Origin: Anaerolineae bacterium
GTDB taxonomy: Bacteria > Chloroflexota > Anaerolineae > B4-G1 > SLSP01
NCBI GenBank assembly: GCA_018055515.1
Contig: JAGPHL010000155.1
Span: forward strand, 1-6,141
DNA: 6,141 bases
Direction of reading: 5' to 3'
A program made the translations under genes and the position numbers. Below the pieces are notes generated by a model that was not told the origin of the DNA, did no database searches, and saw only the letters and a list, made by a program, of their open reading frames with translations. This document shows positions 1 through 5,355 of this stretch, in pieces (the first letter of the stretch is position 1; each line of letters starts with the position of its first letter).

Positions 1-693
1 TTCCGCGTGCGTGATGAAGACCCGCCGCAAATCCACCTCGTCGCGGTGCGCCTGGAAGTCGCGCAGCATGGCATCGAGCGTGCGCGCGCGCGACCCCCGT
101 ATCTTGTCCTTGACGTCCAACACGCCATCGGGACGGGCGTAAATCACCGGGCGGATCTGCAGCAAGCCCCCCATGAGGCTCTGCAGCGCCGTGCACCGTC
201 CACCCATGTAAAGGTAACGCATCGTGTCAATGACAAAAGAAGTCCGCACTTTGGGCACCGCGGCCAGCACCTCACGCTCGATCTCCTCAGCGGAGGCGCC
301 CTGATCCCGGAGGTCCGCCGCGCGGAGCACTAACAACCCCGCTCCCGTCGAGAGATTGAGCGAATCAATCACCCGCACCTTGCCGGCGGGAAAAGTCTCC
401 GCGGCCAGGCGCGCGTTGGCCACACTGGCGGAGAGCTTGGAAGAGATGCCGATGTAGATCACCTCGTCGGGGCGGTCGAAGGCCGCGGCGAATTCCCCCA
501 CCGAGGGCGCCGAGGTCGTCGGCAGCTGCCCGGTGGCGTCCACCATCGCGAACAATTCCTTGCCGGAAACCGAGAAATCGTCATGGAAGGTCCTGTCGGC
601 AATGTGAACGGTCAGAGGGACGACGTTGATGTTATAACGGGCGATAAGTTCGGGACTCAAATCCGATGTGCTGTCTGTAAAGATGTGAACCAT
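1..693 (-). CDS. DegV/FakB family fatty-acid-binding protein, C-terminus cut by window edge
   Basis: The reading frame opens with ATG at 693 and stays open to base 1, giving 231 residues; the family is usually about 280 residues, so roughly the last 50 are missing. Family landmarks seen: an N-terminal strand ending in TDSTSDLS (residues 6-13), LPTTSAPSVGEF (57-68, the usual T-S-x-P-S lipid-binding loop), ISSKLSAS (83-90), VIDSLNLSTGAG (108-119), and FVIDTMRYLYMGGR (153-166) followed by LLQIRPVI (177-184). Proteins of this family bind one fatty acid in a buried pocket; the characterised FakB members present it to the DAK2-domain kinase FakA, which makes acyl-phosphate for phospholipid synthesis. 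No fakA-like gene is visible here, so a FakB role is inferred from family only. There is no signal peptide, so it is cytosolic. A clear AGGAG lies 4 bases upstream of the start. It is on the same strand as the radical SAM gene but 253 bases away, so it is probably transcribed separately. Confidence 0.93.
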   Translation of the reverse strand, partial: MVHIFTDSTSDLSPELIARYNINVVPLTVHIADRTFHDDFSVSGKELFAMVDATGQLPTTSAPSVGEFAAAFDRPDEVIYIGISSKLSASVANARLAAETFPAGKVRVIDSLNLSTGAGLLVLRAADLRDQGASAEEIEREVLAAVPKVRTSFVIDTMRYLYMGGRCTALQSLMGGLLQIRPVIYARPDGVLDVKDKIRGSRARTLDAMLRDFQAHRDEVDLRRVFITHAE

Positions 694-697
694 GATA

Positions 698-702
698 CTC
701 CT
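698..702 (-). promoter_or_regulatory. Ribosome binding site of the DegV-family gene
   Basis: AGGAG on the minus strand, separated by TATC from the ATG at 693. It is a strong Shine-Dalgarno match and fixes the start codon of a gene whose other end lies outside the window. It falls inside one copy of a short direct repeat (698-707). Confidence 0.75.
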
Positions 703-731
703 ATAAGCTCTGAGATTTGCGTCGGCAGAGA

Positions 732-785
732 ATAATAAAATTGCCAGCGCTGCTATAAGGATACACGACTCCCGCCTGAGCACAA
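732..785 (-). promoter_or_regulatory. Candidate promoter region for the DegV-family gene
   Basis: This A+T-rich patch sits 40-90 bases upstream of the DegV start. Two weak sigma-70-like pairs can be read on the minus strand: TATTAT (732-737) with CTTATA (754-759) and a 16-base spacer, or TATCCT (758-763) with TTGTGC (780-785), also with a 16-base spacer. Only the -10 hexamer TATTAT is close to consensus (5 of 6). The base composition contrast with the surrounding G+C-rich coding DNA supports a regulatory role, but the exact elements are a guess. Confidence 0.25.
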
Positions 786-843
786 GTACAGCCGGATCAG
801 GCTCTCACATGGAGGGAACTCGTCCCATCGCGATGCCTGTTGT

Positions 844-887
844 GCCGCTTAAGCGACTTGTTAAATTTATCCCCGGCCTTTAGGCCG
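844..887. repeat. Two adjacent short inverted repeats
   Basis: The first contains the perfect 10-base palindrome CGCTTAAGCG (846-855) within a slightly longer imperfect arm pair (844-857). The second is CGGCC-TTTA-GGCCG (874-887), a 5-bp G+C stem with a 4-base loop. They flank the A+T-rich stretch TTGTTAAATTTAT (858-870). Neither is followed by a run of T on the minus strand, so they are not canonical intrinsic terminators, although the second could act as a weak 3'-end hairpin for the radical SAM transcript. The first could be an operator half-site pair. Function is not established. Confidence 0.4.
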
Positions 888-946
888 CATCTCTGCCACG
901 GGCGATCAAATGCGCCAGCCCCACAACCGGATGCAGGAAGCGCAAC

Positions 947-2647
947 TCAGGGCCGGCGCAGTCCCGCCCGTGTCAGATTGAGCAGCTTGAAGGGAATCAA
1001 CCCCACGGGCACGTCAAGTTCGGATTTGTCGCACACCGTCGAGGTGTTCGCGGCGTCAATGCGCGGCTTCAACGCCAACAGCGCCTGCTCCAGCGCCACG
1101 CCTTCCAGACGCGCCATCAGCCCCTCGATCTCCGCCATCAACGCGCGGGCCTGTCCGATCCGCGCCTCGGTCTCCGCGGCCTTCTCCGGGCTGATCAGGC
1201 CCCGCTCGCGCTTGAGGCGATTGAGCCGAGCCCCCGCCTCATAGGTCACGTCCGCCAACCTGTGACGATCCATCCAGCGCGTTTCGTAGGAGAGGACGTG
1301 TTTCCAGGTAGGTTGCAGCAGCAAGCGGCGGTGATCCTCCAGCGTGAAAGCGTGGCGGATGTAGCCAAAGCGTTCCGGGTACTCATAAGCCAGGCTGCCG
1401 GGGTCGAGGAAAGGCGTCAACGGCGAGGTGAAGGGCAACAGCCGGCCATCGTCGAAGCGCGTGAGCAACGTGCGACAATATTCCACCGTCTCCAGCGCGG
1501 ACTCCGGGGTCTGCTCCGGCAGCCCGATCATGAAGAACAGGTCGAAGCGCCGCACGCCCGTTTCCAGGCAGGCGGCAATCGTCTCCTCAATGCCAGCGTT
1601 GGTGTAGGTCTTGCCTGAAGCCCGACGCACGCGGGGATCGTGGGACTCCGGCGAGAATTCGGCGAAATAATTGGGCAGCGCCGCCGCCAGTTCCTCCATA
1701 TAGGCGCGGTCGGCCGGGCGAAAAAACTCAATGATGACCGGGCCGTGATGTCCCTGCACAGCGCGGAAGAAACGCCGCGCGTACTCCATCCCCGCCTGTC
1801 GCAAATCACCCAGCAGGAAGACCGGTCCGCGGCTCAACGCACCAATCCGCCGCACGTCCTCCGCGAGCTGCTCCGGCGGCCGATACGCGGGCTGCTGGCG
1901 ACGGGAGAGGTTGCGCCCGGCAAAAGCCGAGCCGCCGCAAATGGTACAGTGCTCCGTGCAGCCCTTGACCGTCAGCGATGCCATGATGGGATACTCCAGC
2001 CAATGGCTGAAGGGCGCATAACTGAGCAGATCGCGGTCGCGCAACACCGAGCGCACCATCGGATGATAATCCAGCGTCAGGTAATCAAGCGATTCCGGGA
2101 CGTAGGTCTGCGGATTGATGCGCACCTCGCCGGCGGGAGTCTTCCAGGTGAGATTGGGCACCGTCACCGGCGCCTCCCCCGCGCGCAGACATTCCAGCAG
2201 CTGACGCAGCGCCTCCTCCGTAGAATCGCCGCGCAGCACGTAATCCACATAGGGCAGACGGATGAGTTCCTCATGGAAATACGTCGCCGAATAGCCGCCC
2301 AAAATGATGGGCGCTTGCGGGTGATACCGCCGGGCCAGCTGCGCGACTTCCAACGCGCCATGCGCGTGCGGCAGCCAGTGCAGGTCAATGCCAAAGGCCC
2401 GCGTCTGCAGGTCGGCGATGGCGCGTTCCGGGTCGAATCTAGCAGAGCGCACCATCCGCGCCGCCAGGTTCATAATCCGCACCTGGAAGCCATGCTGCTC
2501 GACATACGCCAGCAGCGTGGCAAAGCCGATGGGATACATATCGAACACCGGGGTCGAGGGCACCAGGTCGGAGATCGGCCCCCACAAGGTGGCGCGCTCC
2601 CGAAAGTCATACACGCTCGGAGCGTGCAGGAAGACCAAATCGTACAT
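947..2647 (-). CDS. B12-binding domain/radical SAM domain protein of unknown reaction
   Basis: A 566-residue protein. The N-terminal part (about 1-160) looks like a cobalamin-binding Rossmann domain: a first strand at YDLVFLHAPS, MYPIGFATLLAYVEQHG (37-53), GIDLHWLPHAHG (86-97), IILGGYSATYFHEE (114-127) and YVLRGDSTEEAL (136-147). The radical SAM core follows, with C230-x3-C234-x2-C237 (KGCTEHCTICGGS) to bind the [4Fe-4S] cluster and SAM, and a late-barrel MIGLPEQTPES (373-383). Residues about 470-530 are rich in Ala, Glu, Arg and Leu and look helical or coiled-coil. There is no extra Cys-rich SPASM-type cluster and no membrane segment, so it is probably a soluble cytosolic enzyme that needs low oxygen. 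From memory it resembles the uncharacterised Ta0216-like B12/SAM family (TIGR04190); class B members with known functions are often methyltransferases, but substrate and reaction are unknown here. The start at 2647 is chosen because GGAG lies 8 bases upstream; a GTG at 2704 would add 19 residues unlike the domain's N-terminus. Confidence 0.93.
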   Translation of the reverse strand: MYDLVFLHAPSVYDFRERATLWGPISDLVPSTPVFDMYPIGFATLLAYVEQHGFQVRIMNLAARMVRSARFDPERAIADLQTRAFGIDLHWLPHAHGALEVAQLARRYHPQAPIILGGYSATYFHEELIRLPYVDYVLRGDSTEEALRQLLECLRAGEAPVTVPNLTWKTPAGEVRINPQTYVPESLDYLTLDYHPMVRSVLRDRDLLSYAPFSHWLEYPIMASLTVKGCTEHCTICGGSAFAGRNLSRRQQPAYRPPEQLAEDVRRIGALSRGPVFLLGDLRQAGMEYARRFFRAVQGHHGPVIIEFFRPADRAYMEELAAALPNYFAEFSPESHDPRVRRASGKTYTNAGIEETIAACLETGVRRFDLFFMIGLPEQTPESALETVEYCRTLLTRFDDGRLLPFTSPLTPFLDPGSLAYEYPERFGYIRHAFTLEDHRRLLLQPTWKHVLSYETRWMDRHRLADVTYEAGARLNRLKRERGLISPEKAAETEARIGQARALMAEIEGLMARLEGVALEQALLALKPRIDAANTSTVCDKSELDVPVGLIPFKLLNLTRAGLRRP

Positions 2648-2778
2648 GCAGGACACTCCGTTACAGGGGGATGTTTTCCTTCGGCCCGGCAATCGTTCCA
2701 CCACAGAGGGCGCGGCATGTGGCAGACGGGTTCTGGATTCCCGGCGCTGCCGTGATACCCGGCCCCTTGGGGGATGGC
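2648..2778 (-). other. Gap between pstB and the radical SAM gene
   Basis: The 131-base gap contains short G+C-rich inverted repeats just after the pstB stop: CCCC-AA-GGGG (about 2763-2773) and CGGC-AGC-GCCG (about 2741-2752). Neither has a T-run after it on the minus strand, and I see no convincing -35/-10 pair. Whether the pst transcript reads through into the radical SAM gene or stops here cannot be settled by eye. Confidence 0.4.
2656..2659 (-). promoter_or_regulatory. Ribosome binding site deciding the radical SAM gene start
   Basis: GGAG on the minus strand, 8 bases before the ATG at 2647. It favours this start over the in-frame upstream GTG at 2704, which would put this site inside the coding sequence. 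Confidence 0.6.
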
Positions 2779-3576
2779 TCAGCCAAACCGGCCGGTGATG
2801 TACTCGTCAGTACGCCGGTCCTGAGGATTGGTGAAAATCTGGTCGCGGGGGCCTGATTCCACCAGCTCGCCTTGAAGGAAAAACGTGGCCCAATCGGCGA
2901 CGCGCGCCGCCTGTTGGACACTGTGAGGGACAATGACAATGGTGTAGCTGGCTTTGAGCTCTTGCAGAGTCTGCTCGACTTTGCCCGTAGAGATGGGGTC
3001 CAGCCCCGACGTCGGCTCATCCAGCAGGATCACCTCGGGTTGCAGCGCCAGCGTCCGCGCCAGGCACAGGCGCTGCTGCTGCCCGCCGGAAAGGGCATGG
3101 GCCGGCTCGTGCAGGCGCATGCCCACCTCATCCCACAACGCCGCCTGCTTGAGACAGCGCTCCACGGTGGCGTCCAGCAATTGGCGCTCGCGGACACCTG
3201 CCAGCTCCAGCCCATAGGTGATATTCTGGTAGATCGTCATGGGCAGCGGCACCGGGCGCGCGAAAACGATGCCCACCCGCCGCCGGAGGCGAATCACATC
3301 ATAGCCCGGCGCCATGATGTCCTCCCCATCGAGGGTCACATGCCCGCTTTGGGTCACCACATCCGCCAGGTCGTTGAGGCGATTCAACGTACGCAGCAAC
3401 GTGCTCTTGCCGCCGCCGGCCGGGCCGAACAGCACGTTGATCTGACGGGCGTAGATGTCCATGGTGACATCGCGCAGGCTCTCGGTCCCATCCGAATAGC
3501 GCACGCTCAGGTTCTCGATGCGAATTTTCGTCTCCATGTCACGGACTCGCGGCTCGATGGGAAACACCCGGCTCAC
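2779..3576 (-). CDS. pstB: Phosphate ABC transporter ATP-binding protein PstB
   Basis: A 265-residue ABC ATPase that hydrolyses ATP on the inner face of the membrane to drive phosphate import through PstC/PstA. Visible motifs: Walker A GPAGGGKST (51-59), signature LSGGQQQRL (162-170), Walker B VILLDEP (182-188), D-loop SGLDPIST (190-197), switch histidine H218 in IVIVPHSVQQAARVAD, and the family's C-terminal EYITGRFG. The ALWDE and QQAARVAD blocks are diagnostic for PstB rather than other ATPases. Oddities: the Q-loop reads VGIVFARPVPLPM, with Ala106 where Gln is expected, and Walker A has Gly where PstB usually has Cys. The chosen start is a GTG whose last two bases overlap the pstA stop (GTGA), suggesting translational coupling; an ATG at 3537 (METKIRIENL) would give 252 residues and is a real alternative, since the first 13 residues lie outside the conserved domain and neither start has a strong Shine-Dalgarno sequence. 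Confidence 0.95.
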   Translation of the reverse strand: MSRVFPIEPRVRDMETKIRIENLSVRYSDGTESLRDVTMDIYARQINVLFGPAGGGKSTLLRTLNRLNDLADVVTQSGHVTLDGEDIMAPGYDVIRLRRRVGIVFARPVPLPMTIYQNITYGLELAGVRERQLLDATVERCLKQAALWDEVGMRLHEPAHALSGGQQQRLCLARTLALQPEVILLDEPTSGLDPISTGKVEQTLQELKASYTIVIVPHSVQQAARVADWATFFLQGELVESGPRDQIFTNPQDRRTDEYITGRFG

Positions 3577-4421
3577 CAGACACGTTGCTGGCGGTAATGA
3601 CGGCGGATCAACGTCGCCAACACGTTCAGGGAAAGCACGAAAATCAACAGCACCAGCGCCGTCCCGTATTGGAGCTGCAACGGCATCCCCGGCACCTGCG
3701 TGCTGATGACGAACAGGTGATACGGCAGGGCCATCGTCTGGTCGAAGATCGAAGAGGGCAAGCGGGGCAGGAAAAACGCCGCCACGGTGAAGAGAATGGG
3801 CGCCGTCTCCCCCGCGGCGCGTTCCAATCCCAGGATGATGCCGGTGATGATGCCCGGCAGCGCCTGCGGAAGCACGATGCGGCGAATCGTCTGCCAGTGC
3901 GTGCCGCCGAGGCTGGTGCTCACCAGTCGAAATTCCTGCGGCACAGCGCGCAGCGCCTCTTCCGCCGTGCTGATGATGACGGGCAGGGTCATGATGCCCA
4001 ACGTCAGCGAGCCGGCCAGGATGGAGGTGCCGAAGCGCAGGAAGACGACGAACAGCCCCATGCCAAACAGGCCATAGACGACCGAGGGAACGCCCGCCAG
4101 ATTGATGATCGCAATACGAATGGCGCGGGTGAGCGTGTTGTCACTCGCATATTCCGCGAGATAGATCGCCGCCCCAACGCCAATGGGCACCGCGACCAAC
4201 CCCGTCCCGACAGTCAGCCACAACGTCCCCACGATCGCCGGCAGGAGGCCGCCCTCCCTCATACCATGGCGCGGCATGGTAGTGAGAAATTCCCAGTTGA
4301 TCGCGCCGATGCCCTCGACGACGATGTAGCCCACGATGGCAAAAATGGGCAGAATGACCAGCGCGGCGGCGAGGCTGATGAGGACGAAGGCGATGCGTTG
4401 CGTGACCTGGCGATTGAACAT
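3573..4421 (-). CDS. pstA: Phosphate ABC transporter permease PstA
   Basis: A 282-residue integral membrane protein, close to the usual 280-300 for PstA, forming half of the phosphate channel with PstC. It has about six membrane segments (about residues 10-35, 62-90, 108-130, 134-152, 188-215 and 252-272). The cytoplasmic coupling loop with the EAA motif is clear: EEALRAVPQEFRLVSTSLGG (154-173) followed by HWQTIRRIVLPQALPG; this loop docks on PstB. Other family signatures are GVPSVVYGLFG (110-120) and LERAAGETAPI (199-209). The start at 4421 shares one base with the pstC stop (TGATG); no good Shine-Dalgarno precedes it, consistent with coupling to pstC translation. The frame is open upstream to 4862, but that extension is antisense-like noise inside pstC and is arginine/glycine/histidine-rich rather than hydrophobic. 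Confidence 0.96.
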   Translation of the reverse strand: MFNRQVTQRIAFVLISLAAALVILPIFAIVGYIVVEGIGAINWEFLTTMPRHGMREGGLLPAIVGTLWLTVGTGLVAVPIGVGAAIYLAEYASDNTLTRAIRIAIINLAGVPSVVYGLFGMGLFVVFLRFGTSILAGSLTLGIMTLPVIISTAEEALRAVPQEFRLVSTSLGGTHWQTIRRIVLPQALPGIITGIILGLERAAGETAPILFTVAAFFLPRLPSSIFDQTMALPYHLFVISTQVPGMPLQLQYGTALVLLIFVLSLNVLATLIRRHYRQQRVW

Positions 4422-5344
4422 CAGGACAACATCCGTTCTGAGCGTTTGACCTGGCGGAAAACGACCATCGCCGCAGCGACGTTGACCAGGAAAGTGATAA
4501 TGAAGAGCGTCAGGCCCACGGCAAACAGCACGTGATAATGGGAGCTGCCCTGCGCGACCTCGCCCATCTCGGCAGCGATGGTCGCGGTCATGGTGCGGAC
4601 CGGCATGAAGAAGTCCGCCGGACTGCGCGGAATCCGCGCGGCATTGCCGGTCACCATCATCACCGTCATAGTCTCGCCAATGGCCCGTCCGATCCCCAAC
4701 ATCAACGCGGTGAGGATGCCCGACCGGCCAGCCGGCAGCACGATGCGCCAGATCGTCTGCCAGCGCGTCATGCCCAACGCCAGCCCCGCATCGCGGTAGG
4801 TGCGCGGGACGGCATCCAGCACGTCCTCGACCACGCTCACCACGGTCGGAAGCGTCATCCACGCGAGCAAGATCACCCCCGTGAACGCCGTCAACCCCGT
4901 CGGGATGTTCAGAATCTGGCGCACCAGCGGCACAATCAGCAGCATGCCCATGAAGCCGATCACCACCGAGGGAATGCCGGCCAGCACCTCGACGAGGGGC
5001 TTGAGGAATTCCCGCGCCCAGCGGGGGACGATCTCCGCAATGAAGATCGCCGTCGTCAGGCCCAAAGGCAGCGCCACCACGGCTGCGCCCACCGTCACCA
5101 ACAGTGAACCGAGCACCAACGGCGCCAGGCCAAAATATTCCTCAATGGGATACCAGCGCGTCGCCAGCAGGCTGCTCAACGGCACCGTGAAAAACGTCGG
5201 CGCCCCCTCGCGGATGAGGAAAAAGAAAATCATGATCACCAGCGCGATGGCTGACACGCCGGTGAACTGAATCAAGCGCTCAATGCAAAACTCAAAGAAA
5301 GAAACGGATTTCCGCGCTTCAAGACGATGGTGCAGAATTTCCAT
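4421..5344 (-). CDS. pstC: Phosphate ABC transporter permease PstC
   Basis: A 307-residue inner-membrane permease that pairs with PstA. After a short charged N-terminus there are about six membrane segments (about residues 26-46, 74-103, 117-141, 152-175, 205-232 and 271-297). Family signatures: a periplasmic WYPIEEYFGLAPLVLGS block (64-80) typical of PstC, VLAGIPSVVIGFMGM (120-134), the EAA coupling loop EDVLDAVPRTYRDAGLALG (173-191) followed by RWQTIWRIVLPAGRSGI, and GIGRAIGETMTVMMVTGN (217-234). The PRTYRDAGLALGMTRWQT and AIGETMTV blocks separate PstC from PstA. I chose ATG 5344 because AGGGA lies 5 bases upstream. An in-frame ATG at 5359 would overlap the pstS stop as ATGA and give 312 residues; it has a poorer ribosome site but cannot be excluded. 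Confidence 0.96.
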   Translation of the reverse strand: MEILHHRLEARKSVSFFEFCIERLIQFTGVSAIALVIMIFFFLIREGAPTFFTVPLSSLLATRWYPIEEYFGLAPLVLGSLLVTVGAAVVALPLGLTTAIFIAEIVPRWAREFLKPLVEVLAGIPSVVIGFMGMLLIVPLVRQILNIPTGLTAFTGVILLAWMTLPTVVSVVEDVLDAVPRTYRDAGLALGMTRWQTIWRIVLPAGRSGILTALMLGIGRAIGETMTVMMVTGNAARIPRSPADFFMPVRTMTATIAAEMGEVAQGSSHYHVLFAVGLTLFIITFLVNVAAAMVVFRQVKRSERMLS

Positions 5345-5349
5345 GAGCT

Positions 5350-5354
5350 TCCCT
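5350..5354 (-). promoter_or_regulatory. Ribosome binding site supporting the pstC start at 5344
   Basis: AGGGA on the minus strand, 5 bases before the ATG at 5344 and just past the pstS stop codon. It argues for 5344 over the ATG at 5359 that overlaps the pstS stop. Confidence 0.5.
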
Positions 5355-5355
5355 G

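Larger units (their letters stand above)
694..946. other. Intergenic region between radical SAM gene and DegV-family gene
   Basis: These 253 bases hold no convincing gene in any frame: minus-strand ATG codons here run into stops within a few codons, and the plus-strand frame starting at 840 is mostly antisense to the radical SAM gene. The region contains two short inverted repeats (844-857 and 874-887), an A+T-rich stretch around 725-765, and a direct repeat pair (698-707 and 750-759). It presumably holds the 3' end of the upstream transcript and the promoter of the DegV-family gene. No T-tract terminator and no recognisable riboswitch was seen. Confidence 0.6.

Noticed and set aside
7..333. 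Plus-strand open frame of 108 codons at the left edge
   Set aside because: It is antisense to the DegV-family coding sequence, which carries all the family landmarks.
694..946. Cobalamin or other riboswitch in the intergenic region
   Set aside because: It lies downstream, not upstream, of the B12-related gene, and I could not recognise a B12-box or any other conserved riboswitch core.
2648..2704. N-terminal extension of the radical SAM gene from a GTG
   Set aside because: The 19 extra residues are Arg/Gly/Pro-rich and precede the first strand of the domain, and a good GGAG site lies within this stretch in front of ATG 2647.
1640..2755. Long plus-strand open frame of 371 codons
   Set aside because: It lies antisense to the radical SAM gene, and its translation is a low-information mix rich in Arg, Gln and His with no recognisable domain. 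High G+C content opens such frames opposite real genes.
2741..2773. Intrinsic terminator after pstB
   Set aside because: The inverted repeats are short and no T-run follows on the minus strand, so I do not call a terminator.
2872..3597. Plus-strand open frame of 241 codons
   Set aside because: It is antisense to pstB, whose ABC motifs are unambiguous.
3585..4535. Plus-strand open frame of 316 codons
   Set aside because: It is antisense to pstA and the end of pstC, is dominated by Arg, Gln, Asp and His, and matches no family; the opposite strand encodes clear permeases.
4422..4862. N-terminal extension of the pstA frame
   Set aside because: The added 147 residues lie inside pstC in another frame and are not like PstA; the ATG at 4421 gives the normal family length.
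4532..5270. Overlapping plus-strand frames opposite pstC
   Set aside because: They are mirror frames of a membrane protein gene, have no ribosome site or domain, and overlap one another.
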